Both the position numbers and the translations under genes were made by a program. Below are positions 33,285 to 43,330 of a stretch of 64,000 nt of DNA, piece by piece. Source of the stretch: Ascaphus truei (lineage: Eukaryota; Chordata; Amphibia; Anura; Ascaphidae). The notes under the pieces were generated by a model, which made no database searches, had not been told where the DNA came from, and was given only the letters and a program-made list of their open reading frames with translations. Location: NCBI GenBank assembly GCA_036426205.1, contig CM071571.1, positions 118,004,280 through 118,068,279 of the forward strand, read 5' to 3'. Numbering within the stretch: the stretch's first letter is position 1; each line of letters starts with the position of its first letter.

Positions 33285-35166
33285 TTGCACCCTCGGACGC
33301 AACACAGCTATATCCCCTGTATTAAAACACACCCCTACAAATCATCCTCACACATTCTATTACTATCCATGCTTCTCCTCCTTGCTTCTGGGGATATCGC
33401 TCCAAATCCTCGTCCCTGCCTTATTTCTACTGTATATGCTCTCGTCCTCGTCTGCCAAATGCAACTTCTACTCCATCTGGTGTCATCCCCTCAACCCTCA
33501 TACCCATCCCCTGCCACCCTCCATTCTCTCTCCCTTTCTCCTGTGCCCTTTGGAAAGCTAGCCTCTTTTTAACAAGTTCTTCTCTGTGCATGACTTCTTT
33601 CTCTCTCACTCTCTGCTCCTCTTTGCTATATCTGAGACCTGGATCAGTCAGTCTGACTCTGCTCTGGAAGCTCTCCTCTCTTATGGTGGCCTTTCTTTCT
33701 CCCACACTCTCTCTCTGATTTCTCCATTTCCACCTTTCCTCTCTTTGACATCACCTCATCTTATTTTATCTCTCGCTTCTCCCCTTCTCCATCTACCCCT
33801 CGTTTCTGCAGAAACCTGCGCTCTATTAACCTACCATTTTTTGATTCCACTTTATGCTCCATCCTCTCCTCTCTCAGTTTTGCTGCAGACCCTGACAACC
33901 TGGTCAGGAACTACTGAACAACTCTGCCTTATCCTCCTCTCTTGATCTACATGCCCCGGTTTCTCTCTGCCGACCTCGCCCTTCTAACCCCAGACCCTGG
34001 CTAAATTCCCACACGCGCATGCTGTGTTCTTCCACTCGTTTCTCTGAATGCCTCTGGAGGAAATCTCACACTCTCGCAGACTTCGTTCACTACAAATTTA
34101 TGCTGTCCTGTTTCAACTCTACCCTCTCTCATGCTAAACAAACATACTTTTCTTCAATAATCAACACGCACAAGTCTAACCCACGCAGACTCTTCCCTGT
34201 CTTTGACTCTCTACTTAGACCACCATCAGCTGCCTCTTCTTCTTCCGCCATCTCACCTCAGGACTTTGCTGACTATTTTAAGGAAAAGGTGGAATCCATA
34301 CGTCAGAACATCCCTTCGTTTCCTCCTCCCATCCTGCACCGCTTCCTAACTCTCTTCCTGCCTTCCTTGACTCTTTTTCTGCTGTCTCGGAGGAGGATGT
34401 ATCACTGCTGATTTCCTCTTCTCCCTCTACCACCACCGTCTTGACCCCATTCCCTCCCATCTCATAAAACCTCTTGCTCCTTCTATAATCCCTACGCTCA
34501 CACACTTTTTGAACTCCTCCCTCTACTCTGGTATCTTTCCCTCCTTCAAACATGCAACAGTTATACCATTGTTATACCATTACTCAAAAACAGCAAGCTT
34601 GACCCTACCTGTCTTTCTAACTACCGACCTGTCTCCCTCCTGCCTTTTGCCTCTAAACTCCTTGAACGTCTTGTATTCTCTCGTTTGCTCCATTTTCTCA
34701 ACACCTATTCTCTCCTAGACCCACTACAATCTGGCTTCTGCACTGCCCACTCGACTGAAACAGCCCTCACTAAAATAACTAATGACCTCCATGCTGCCAA
34801 AGACAGAGGTCATTACACTCTACTCATATTGCTCGACCCCTCTGCAGCATTTGACACAGTGGACCTCCCTCTTCTCCTTCACATTCGCCATACGCTTGGT
34901 ACTGTATTCAGAATAAAGCTCTATCCTGGATCTCCTCCTACATCTCTCATCATACTTTCAGTATCTCTTTTGCTAACACCTCCTCTTCCTCTGTCAATCT
35001 CTCTGTGGGGTTACCCCAGGGCTCTGTCCTGGGACCTCTTCTCTTTTCTCTGTATACACTTTCTCTAGGTGACCTAATCACATTGGGTTTAAATATCACC
35101 TCTATGCTGATGGCACACAATTTAAAATTTCAACCCCTGACCTTACATCTGCTGTACAGACCAAAG
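33285..35166 (+). pseudogene. L2-clade ORF2, N-terminal and RT part
   Basis: Visible in broken frames are LLLLASGDIAPNPRP (33372..33416), LLFAISETWIS of the APE endonuclease (about 33610..33650), F.PVFDSLLRPP (about 34190), the RT blocks NYRPVSLLPFASKLLERL (about 34620..34675), LDPLQSGF...HSTETAL and LLILLD.SAAFDTVD (about 34720..34865), GLPQGSVLGPLLF (35008..35046), and Y-A-D-G (35102..35113), where the family has YADD. The changed catalytic aspartate and the frameshifts show a dead copy. Confidence 0.8.
35162..35166 (+). other. 5' target-site duplication of the Gypsy element (CAAAG)
   Basis: CAAAG directly precedes the 5' LTR; the partner after the 3' LTR (41081..41085) reads CAATG, one mismatch. 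The L2 coding sequence is continuous when one copy is counted. Confidence 0.75.
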
Positions 35167-35987
35167 TGTCAGGAATCAGCGTTCTCCACGCTCCTCACAC
35201 AGAGCACTCCCTCCCCGCAGGGAGCCCCTGGACACACAAAACAATCCTGCCTTACCGGCCTCCATGGCTCCCCGCCCCTGCCGCCGTCGCGGGATCACTT
35301 CCCTCGGCGATTCCTCTGTACAGCGCCGCGTGCGCCCACGCCCTCCTGCACGCACACCTGCACCATCCACTGGCTCGGTTCACGCGCGTACACGAGTTAC
35401 GGAGCACGCTCAGTCTGCACACTCTTCTTCCCATCCCCCGGACCTCAGACTCCGCCCCCGCACACTGCACGAGCATACTCAGTTTACCAACAAGACTCAC
35501 CTGGCCTGTTATGCCTGCACCAATCTGCAGTGTCTCCCTGTAGCTCTTCCTGTCCCGCCTCCGTTCCTAATTGGACCTTCCTGCTTTATCTAGCTCCTCT
35601 CTGCTCTCAGTCTTTGCTCGACATAGTCTCTGTATGGAAGTACTTCTGGATTCTCTTAGTGTTTTCACAGGTTCTGACGCGGCTTGTACGACTACCCCCT
35701 CTGGCTCTCGATCTCGGCACTCCTTGGACAACGCTCACTCTGGTTACCCCTTGAACACGGCTTGGAACACGACCTATCTCCACTCTCCACTCCCTGACCT
35801 CGGCAAGGCATTCATCACTCTATCTCTACAACCGGTACCGGCAAGTATTGTCTACCTTACTACACCTGGCCTGGCAACGCTTCATACCACACTCCGGACA
35901 TGCTCCCTTTGCTGCGTGTGCGTGTATTACCACTTCCCCCTTCAGCTCAGGATACGGGTCTGGTCTGCGGGCAGCACCGGCGTAACA
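35167..35987 (+). repeat. 5' LTR of the Gypsy element
   Basis: 821 bp, TG...CA. Compared with the 3' LTR it carries 10 extra bases near 35217 and about ten near 35844. The U3 is GC- and CpG-rich. A TATA-like TTTATC at 35585 and the primer-like GCTCGACATA at 35616 mark the likely U3/R junction. Confidence 0.93.
35585..35625 (+). promoter_or_regulatory. LTR promoter and putative self-primer at transcript start
   Basis: TTTATC at 35585..35590 (TATA-like) is followed 31 bp later by GCTCGACATA (35616..35625). These ten bases are the exact reverse complement of TATGTCGAGC just after the LTR (35989..35998), as in the Tf1 self-priming model, where the 5' end of the RNA folds back to prime reverse transcription. 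An initiator-like TCAGTCT lies at 35607..35613. Confidence 0.62.
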
Positions 35988-35988
35988 T

Positions 35989-35998
35989 TATGTCGAGC
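35989..35998 (+). other. primer-binding site, self-complementary to R; overlaps the gag ATG
   Basis: TATGTCGAGC starts two bases after the 5' LTR, the place of a primer-binding site. It does not begin with TGG and so does not fit a tRNA 3' end. It pairs perfectly over 10 bp with 35616..35625. The ATG at 35990 inside it is the likely gag start. Confidence 0.65.
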
Positions 35999-36942
35999 CC
36001 ACAAGACGCAGACCAGACTGAACTAAAGCAGTTTCTCTCTAATCTGCTTCAGCAAAACCAGGCCATGGCGGATCAAATTGTGGCACTTACACGCCAGGTC
36101 GCAGTACTCTCAGACAGGGTACCGACCGCGACCCCGGCGATGTAAGCCCCCACTCCGCAAGCGCAGTTAGCAGCTCAGATGTAAGGATTCCTCCCCCCAA
36201 GCCTTATGCAGGTGAACCGCAAGATTGTAGGGGTTTCCTAAACCAGTGTGAGGTGCAGTTTGAAATGGCCCCCCATCTCTACAATACTGATCGCAAGAAG
36301 GTAGCCTACATTTATAACCTCCTCACTGGCAGCGCCCTGGCTTGGGCTTCCCCGGTTTGGGAGAGACGTTCTGACCTTACCCAAGATTACCCGGCATTTA
36401 AAGCAGAGTTTCAACGGGTATTCGATTCCCCCGCTCGTTGGGAGATGGCATCTGTTTCTCTCCTCCAGATCACTCAGGGACGGCGGATGGTGACACAGTA
36501 TGCTGTGGAATTCCGGACTCTTGCAGCCGAGACTAACTGGGGACAAGAGGCTCTCGTCTCCATATTCTGGCAAGGCCTGGCAGTTCCCATCAAGGACGAA
36601 CTCTCTCGCCAATTCAGGCCGGATCAACTGGAGGTCCTGATTGATTTGGCCGTCCGAGTGGATCAACGCATCCAGGTAAGCCGCTCAGAGCGTCAGCGCA
36701 CTCGCTTCCATAACTTTCAAGTTCCGTTCTCCAGTACTCTCAGCAGCACTCCTGCTCCCCCAAGTGCTACCACACCTCTTCGTCCTGCACTGGAGTTGCC
36801 AGAGCCAATGCAATTGGGGGTACAACGCATCCGCACACCGATACGGCAGTTCCGCCACACCGGGGGATTGTGTTTCTACTGCGGATCCATGGAACATCTG
36901 GTTCGGGAGTGTCCACTGTGTCCGGGAAACGGGAACACCTAG
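35990..36942 (+). pseudogene. gag of the Gypsy element (frameshifted)
   Basis: The frame opens at ATG 35990 (MSSPQDADQTELKQFLSNLL, a coiled-coil-like N-terminus with QQNQAMADQIVALTRQVAVL) and stops at TAA 36143..36145. The rest continues in another frame from about 36184 with the capsid-like domain (FLNQCEVQFEMAP, YIYNLLTGSALAWASPVWE, LTQDYPAFKAEFQRVFD, DELSRQFRP) and a CCHC zinc knuckle (C-FY-C-GSME-H-LVRE-C, about 36868..36912). It ends at TAG 36940..36942. A frameshift plus stops between 36120 and 36184 therefore break it. In the family, gag forms the particle and binds RNA. The ATG lies within the primer site. Confidence 0.85.
36924..36930 (+). promoter_or_regulatory. -1 ribosomal frameshift heptamer GGGAAAC
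   Basis: GGGAAAC is phased G-GGA-AAC in the gag frame, as needed for tandem -1 slippage, and pol lies in the -1 frame. The gag stop follows 12 bases later. Downstream, CACC...CAGAG-(loop)-CTCTG..GGTG (about 36935..36969) could form a stimulatory stem. The same heptamer is known from Sushi-derived PEG10. Confidence 0.8.
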
Positions 36943-39900
36943 TGAGTACAGAGGGGCTCTCTCTGGGTGTAATGTCTCCACGTCCCCTTCATAAAGATGA
37001 ACTCCCTAAGAAACTTACATTTCCAGTCTTCCTTTCAGGCGATAAGTTCAAGACTTCTACCGCCGCTTTTAATGACTCAGGAGCTGGAGGAAACTTCGTG
37101 GATCTTGAATTCGCCAGGGTAAACCGCATACCACTAATGAGAAAGAAGGTTCCCATCGCACTCGTCGGTATCGATGGACGTCCTCTTACCCCGGCCCACA
37201 TCTCCTTAGAGACGGCTCCCTTGCTTCTGTCTTCACATCTGCAGAAGGAGACCTTAGTTCTCGATGCCATTCATGCTCCTGGGATACCCATCACCCTTGG
37301 TCTTCCTTGGCTACAGCTTAACAATCCTCTCATTGACTGGACTTCCTCCGCTCCCATTTACTGGAGGCCGAGGTCAGACGAGACTCATCAACTGCTGGCC
37401 AATACCTCTGTTCCCGAAGTTATTCTACCTTCCGTTTACCATCAATTCCGGGACATTTTCAATAAGGTACAGTCAGACCTCTTGCCGCCACACAGGACTT
37501 ACGATTGTCCAATCGATCTAGTTCCTGGTTACTCCCTACCCAAGTCCAAGACCTACCGCTTGTCGTTACCAGAATCTCACACTATGGATGAATATATCCA
37601 GAAGAATCTCAAGAAAGGCTTTATTCGTCACTCCAATTCCCCAGCAGGGGCTGGGTTTTTCTTCGTCAAGAAAAAGGACGGGTCATTGAGGCCTTGCATC
37701 GACTACAGGGGTTTAAACCAGATAACTATTAAAAATCATTACCCCCTTCCCCTTATTACCGAACTGTTCGATAAATTACAGGGGGCCAAGATTTTTTCCA
37801 AGTTGGATCTGCGTGGTGCCTATAACCTGGTGCGCATCAGGAAGGGGGATGAATGGAAGACAGCCTTCAACATGCGTAGTGGACACTACGAATATCTGGT
37901 AATGCCTTTCGGCTTATGTAATGCTCCCGCTGTCTTCCAGGATTTCATCAACGACGTCTTTCGTAAGGTACTCAATATTTTTGTTATTGTATACTTGGAT
38001 GATATCCTGATTTTTTCCAAAGATCTCCAGGACCACATACGCCACACCTCCTATGTCCTTTCCCGTCTCCGGGAACACGATTTGTACGCCAAACTGGAGA
38101 AGTGCACCTTTCATACGACCTCTACTCCGTTCCTGGCGTACATCATTTCCGATGAGGGGTTTATGATGGACTCCGGTAAACTTCAAGCAGTCACTGAATG
38201 GCCAAGACCCAACTCTCTCAAGGCCATACAACGTTTTTTAGGGTTCGCTAATTATTATCGTAAGTTTATACGGAGTTTTTCCACCATTGTGGCACCCCTT
38301 ACTGCGCTCACCAAAAAAGGAGCTTATCCTTCTGCTTGGTCATCCGAGGCCATCTCCGCCTTCGAGACTCTCAAGGAAGCCTTTATATCCGCACCTATTC
38401 TCCGTCATCCCGACATTGAACTTCCCTTCGTCCTGGAGGTCGACGCTTCTGATTGCGGCGCTGGTGCCGTTCTTTCTCAGAGACCCACGCCCCAAGATAA
38501 GTTACATCACTGTGCATATTTTTCCAAGAAATTCTCGTCTGCCAAGAGGAACTATGACGTGTGTAACAGGGAACTTCTGGCCGTGAAGATGGCTCTTCAA
38601 GAGTGGAGACACCTGCTAGAGGGGTCGAAAGAGCCGTTTACTATCCTCACGGACCACAAGAACCTTCTTTACATAGAGAACGCTCGACGCCATGGTCCAC
38701 TACAGGCTCGTTGGGCTCTTTTTTTTTCCCGATTCGATTTTCACCTTTCTTATATCCCCGGGACCAAGAACGTTAAGGCAGACGCACTCTCCCGAATACA
38801 TTCTTCTGAAGAGAGGCCAGAGGAATCTTTGGTGACTATCCTTCCGCATGAGAGGATTCTCGCCACGTCTTCTTTTAAGAATCTTGACAAGATTTTGCAC
38901 TCCCAGAGACGTATTCCCAAGGACTTGGTCGTTCCTGACAACAAACTCTTTGTACCTTCCAAATTTGTTCCAGAGGTCCTGTCTTGGGGTCACTCCTCTA
39001 AATCTGCAGGTCATCCAGGTTTTAAGAAGACTGCTGATCTAATTCGTCGGAATTTCTGGTGGCGAAGGATGTCTCAAGATATTCTGGAGTTTACCCGCGC
39101 CTGTCCCACGTGCGCTCAAAGCAAGACTCTCCGTCAAAAGCCTCAGGGTTTTCTGTTACCCCTTCCAGTTCCCAACCGCCCCTGGTCCCACATTTCGATG
39201 GACTTCATCGTGGAGTTGCCCAGGTCCAGAGGAATGAACACAATCTTGGTGGTCGTGGACAGGTTCTCAAAGATGTCCCATTTCATTCCACTTAAAGGAT
39301 TACCCACCTCCCCCGCCCTTGCTGATATCTTTACGGAGCAGATTTTCCGGATTCATGGGATCCCTTCGTCCATTGTTTCTGACAGAGGTTCTCAGTTCGT
39401 ATCCAAATTTTGGAGAAATTTCACGAAGAGATTGGGCATCTCTTCTTCTTTCTCTTCCGCCTATCATCCTCAGTCCAATGGACAAACGGAGAGAATCAAT
39501 CAATCCCTGGAGAAGTACCTGTGATGTTTCATATCCGATTTCCAGGATGATTGGGCTCAACTCCTCTCTTGGGCAGAGTATGCCGTCAATTCTGCCAAAA
39601 ACGAGTCCACCCGGGAGTCGCCCTTCTTTATAAATTATGGGTTCCACCCTCCCTGTCTTCCCATCCCCAACATTCCTTCTGGAGTACCAGCCGTAGATGA
39701 ACGCATTTCTTCCCTCCAAACTGCATGGTCCAGGATTCAGTCTACCCTTCTCAACTCCTCCCGCAGGTCGAAACTACAGGCCGATCGTCATCGTCGTTCG
39801 GTGCCCAGTTACAAACCAGGGGATTTGGTATGGCTCTCCTCTAAGAATATCCACCTCAAGGTACCATCTCCTAAACTGGCACCCAAGTTCCTAGGTCCTT

Positions 39901-40263
39901 TCCCTATTTGTGAACAAATCAATCCCGTGGCATTCCGTCTCCAACTACCACCCAGTATGAAGATTCCCAATGTCTTTCATGTGTCCCTCTTAAAACCATT
40001 TATCTCCAGTCACTTCTTTCCGGATCAGACTCGTAAACCGGATCCCATTACTGTACAAAATAACGAGGAATACGAGGTTCACTTTCTTTTGGATTCTCGC
40101 CTATCCAGGGGTCAGCTCCAGTTCTTGGTGCAGTGGAAGGGCTTTGGCCCTGAAGAGAGATCCTGGGTTCCTTCAAAGGACATTCATGCCCCGGCTCTTC
40201 TTAAGTCCTTCAGGAAAAAGTTTCCAGAGAAACCGTTCTTGGACCGTCCTGAGGCCGTTCCTG

Positions 40264-40276
40264 AAGAGGGAGGTAC
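40264..40276 (+). other. polypurine tract of the Gypsy element
   Basis: GAAGAGGGAGG followed by TAC directly precedes the 3' LTR. The pol frame runs through it into the LTR. Confidence 0.82.
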
Positions 40277-41080
40277 TGTCAGGAATTGGCGTTCTCCACG
40301 CTTCTCACACAGAGCACTCCCTCCCTCCCCCTGGACACACAAAACAATCCTGCCTTACCGGCCTCCACGGCTCCCCGCCCCTGCCGCCGTCGCGGGATCA
40401 CTCCCCTCGGTGATTCCTCTGTACAGCGCCGCGCGCGCCCACGCCCTCCTGCACGCACACCTGCACCATCCACTGGCTCGGTTCACGCGCGTACACGAGT
40501 TACGGAGCACGTTCAGTCTGCACACTCTTCTTCCCGTCCCCCGGATCTCAGGCTCCGCCCCCGCACACTGCACGAGCATACTCAGGTTACCAACAAGACT
40601 CACCTGGCCTGTTATGCCTGCACCAATCTGCAGTGTCTCCCTGTAGCTCTTCCTGTCCCGCCTCCGTTCCTAATTGGACCTTCCTGCATTATCTAGCTCC
40701 TCTCTGCTCTCAGTCTTTGCTCGATATAGTTTCTGTATGGAAGTACTTCTGGATTCTCTCAGTGTTTTCACAGGTTCTGACGCTGCTTGTACGACTACCC
40801 CCTCTGGCTCTCGATCTCGGCACTCCTTGGACAATGCTCACTCTGGTTACCCCTTGAACACGGCTTGGAACACGACCTATCTCTACTCTCCACTCCCTGA
40901 CCTCGGCAAGGCATTCATCACTCTATCTCTACAACCGGTACCGGCTACCTTACTACACCTGGCCTGGCAACGCTTCATACCACACTCCGGACACGCTCCC
41001 TTTGCTGCGTGTGCGTGTATTACCACTTCCCCCTTCAGCTCAGGATACGGGTCTGGTCTGCGGGCAGCACCGGCGTAACA
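40277..41080 (+). repeat. 3' LTR of the Gypsy element
   Basis: 804 bp, TGTCAGGAATTGGCG...GGCGTAACA. The TATA-like box reads ATTATC (40688..40693) and the primer motif GCTCGATATA (40719..40728). Each differs from the 5' LTR by one base, and the 31-bp spacing is kept. Confidence 0.93.
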
Positions 41081-41085
41081 CAATG
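41081..41085 (+). other. 3' target-site duplication of the Gypsy element (CAATG)
   Basis: Partner of CAAAG at 35162..35166, with one mismatch. Confidence 0.7.
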
Positions 41086-42118
41086 TTTCTGAATGTCTCT
41101 CTGCGATATCATCCTGAATGACCCTCCACCGAGTTAAACTTAACACGACAAAAACGGAGCTCCTCATACTTCCTCCGAAACCTGGCCCTACTACCTCCTT
41201 CCACATTACTGTTGGAAGTACTAACATTCACCCAGTAACCCAAGCATGCTGCCTATGGGTCACTCTTGATTCCTCTCTCACATTCTCCCTCACATTCAAA
41301 ACGTATTTAAAACCTGTCGCTTTTTCCTCCGCAATATTACAAAGATACGCCCGTTCCTCTGTTACTCGACTGCTAAAACTTTGACTGAGGCCCTCATTCT
41401 CTCCTGTCTCGATTACTTTAACCTCCTGCTGTCCAGCCTTCCTGCCTCTCACCTGTCTCCCCTACAATCTCTTCTTAACGCTGCTGCCAGAATCACTCTA
41501 CTTTTTCCTAAATCTTTCTCCGTGTCTCCCCTGATGAAATCACTCTCCTGGCTTCCCATCAAATCACGCATCTTACACTCAATTCTTCTCACTTTTAAAG
41601 CTTTACACTCTTCTGCACCTCGTTACATATCAGCTCTAATTTCTCACTATGTACTGTACCATCTGACTCTTGCGTTCTGCTCAAGGATTTCTACTTTCTA
41701 CACCCTTTGTATCTAAAGCACCCTCCCACCTTAAACCTTTCTCACTGACTGCCCCACATCTCTGGAATGCCCTACCCCTCAATACCCAACTAGCACCCTC
41801 TCTATCCACCTTTAAGACCCACATTAAGAAACACTTGCTTAAAGAGGCATATGAGTAGCACCATGGCTAATACTATACACATGATACATAAAGCTTGTTC
41901 CCCTGCCGACGCACTTACCAGAATGCCCTCCCACTGTCTCTGTACGTTCTTCCTACCAATTAGATTGTAAGCTCTTTGGAGCAGTGACTCCTCACCCACA
42001 ATGTTACATTTCTTCCCATGATCTGTTATTTGTATTATTTGTTACTTATATGATTGTCACGTGTATTACTATTGTGAAGCACTATGTATATTAATGGTGC
42101 TATATAAATAAAGACATC
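41086..42118 (+). pseudogene. L2-clade ORF2 C-terminus and 3' UTR
   Basis: It continues the LINE after the Gypsy insertion: TKTELLILPPKPG (about 41145..41185), the LGV.LDSSLTFS-like LWVTLDSSLTFS (about 41250..41285), SCLDYFNLLLSSLPAS.LSPLQ..LNAAARI (about 41405..41495) and HLWNALPLNTQ (about 41755..41785). The 3' UTR carries GATTGTAAGCTCTTTGGAGCAG, and the end is CTATATAAATAAAGACAT. Stops interrupt the frame. Confidence 0.82.
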
Positions 42119-43139
42119 CATACTGTACATACAGTACAGTAAATGGAAAGTATTCCTCCCATCCTTCCTTTCCTGTCATTTTTAAATCTAGTGTAACCTG
42201 ATATCTCTATGTCCCCATCCTGATTTTAATTATAAGAAGAAAGAGTATCTCTGCACACTTCTTATTAAAAAACCAAGCAAAAAGAATTGTCTCAAAACAC
42301 ATAAAACAGTGGTACTACGAAAGAGCATACAGACAAGCACACTAAACAATACAATATATTAATTGGCTCATAGCACACCCAAATGCAAAAATAATGCAAA
42401 AAGAAACTTACATATATATTGCAGATCTATAGTCAGTGTTTTTAGTCTTCAAATTATTTTTGTCTTTAGGTGTGCTTTGATCCTATTTACATATCTGATT
42501 TTTATTGTACTATGACTCCATAATAACCACAATATCTAAATAATCCATTGTCATTATTACAATTAGTTCTGGGATTTTATTTCCTAAACTACAGTATGAG
42601 CATTTGTGCACATAGCCTGAAGACTTTTGTTACTGCTTTTCTTAATCCTTTATATTTCCCCTGTCGCTCTCCTTCTGCGTAAGCTGTCTTCTATTCCCCT
42701 GAATATTGTTACTGCTCTACAGTGTGGACCAATACCTACCTCAAGGAGGATGAGGGCAATTAGATTTATCCTAATTAATTTCACTGTCCCTGTCAGCTAG
42801 TTTAAATATTTCAGCCTACATCTGCATTGCCCCAAAGGCAGTCGTCTGAAAGGTTCCTGAAGAGCTGGTCTACTCTGCATAGAAACAAGGTGCTAAGGGT
42901 TTACATCTGTGATGTGTTTTGTCAGCTCCATCCTCTTCAGTTTGTATTGCCCTGAACTAAAGGCCTTGTATAGCACAGCTGAATTAATTTAGAACCTCTT
43001 CAGCCTACATCTGCCTCATCCCAAAAATGGTAGCCTTTGGTGGCAGCCGAAGGGCAGCCAAACGGTGGCAGTCGTTTGTTCCCGTTCCCAATACAGCTGC
43101 TGTTATAATTCCAAAACACACCAACTTTCTCTCCCCCCA
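42119..43139. other. no gene recognised
   Basis: AT-rich DNA without a supported exon or element. The AT-rich part around 42230..42560 is unclassified. Confidence 0.4.
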
Positions 43140-43330
43140 GTACAAAATTCTTCCACTTACCCAGCCTTATCGATTGTAAGCTACGTGCAGCAGGGACTTC
43201 CTTACATACTCTAACAAAGTATGTTAATGTTTGTTATTTTATTCCCTTTTGTCACCCAACCCTATTGTACTGTGCTATGTAGATTATGTTGGTGCATTAT
43301 AAATAGATGATGATAATAATAAATATTAAT
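43140..43330 (+). mobile_element. L2/SINE-type 3' tail fragment
   Basis: CGATTGTAAGCTACGTGCAGCAGGGACTTC...CTGTGCTATGTAGATTATGTTGGTGCATTATAAATA followed by (GAT/AAT)n matches the order of the L2 3' UTR module (GATTGTAAGCTC..GCAGGGAC, then GCTATGTA..GGTGC.ATATAAATA). Confidence 0.65.

Larger units (their letters stand above)
36924..40276 (+). pseudogene. pol of the Gypsy element: PR-RT-RH-IN-chromodomain, one TGA
   Basis: Read in the -1 frame from the slip site, pol stays open into the 3' LTR except for a single TGA at 39522..39524. The protease has DSGAGGNFVD (from 37074). RT has LDLRGAYNLVRI and MPFGLCNAPAVFQ, with catalytic YLDD at 37992..38003. RNase H has LEVDASDCGAG (about 38435..38465). 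Integrase has an HHCC finger (H..GHPG, CPTC, about 38990..39115), MDFIVELP, SDRGSQFVSKFW and GQTERINQSLEKYL; the TGA follows directly. After it come YKPGDLVWLSSKNI, a GPF module (LGPFPI) and a C-terminal chromodomain (FLVQWKGFGPEERSWVP, about 40124..40180). In the older copy the TGA position is an arginine codon, so C-to-T decay of CGA explains it. The chromodomain probably targets integration to marked chromatin. Confidence 0.92.
35167..41080 (+). mobile_element. chromodomain Ty3/Gypsy retrotransposon (nearly full length)
   Basis: This 5.9-kb element has two LTRs of 821 and 804 bp (TGTCAGGAAT...GGCGTAACA), a putative self-priming site, gag with a CCHC knuckle, a -1 frameshift site, pol (protease-RT-RNase H-integrase-chromodomain) and a polypurine tract. 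It is inserted in the same orientation as the L2 LINE that hosts it. The LTRs differ by about twenty substitutions and two short indels by eye, so insertion is fairly old. Known inactivating changes are a frameshift plus stops early in gag and one TGA in pol. Architecture matches the vertebrate Sushi-like (Tf1/Sushi) chromoviruses. Confidence 0.93.
33100..42118 (+). mobile_element. L2-clade LINE split by a Gypsy insertion
   Basis: The left part is 33100..35166 and the right part 41086..42118. The left part carries the ORF2 N-terminus, endonuclease scraps and RT blocks up to the catalytic YAD. The right part continues with the thumb/C-terminus and the 3' UTR with GATTGTAAGCTCTTTGGAGCAG...CTATATAAATAAAGACAT. 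Text on the two sides of the Gypsy element joins within one codon in the same frame. The exact 5' end is not visible; similarity becomes clear from about 33280. Confidence 0.82.

Noticed and set aside
35264..35593. Open frames inside the 5' and 3' LTRs of the Gypsy element
   Set aside because: GC-rich U3 gives several overlapping frames. Only the frame continuous with pol in the 3' LTR is of interest.
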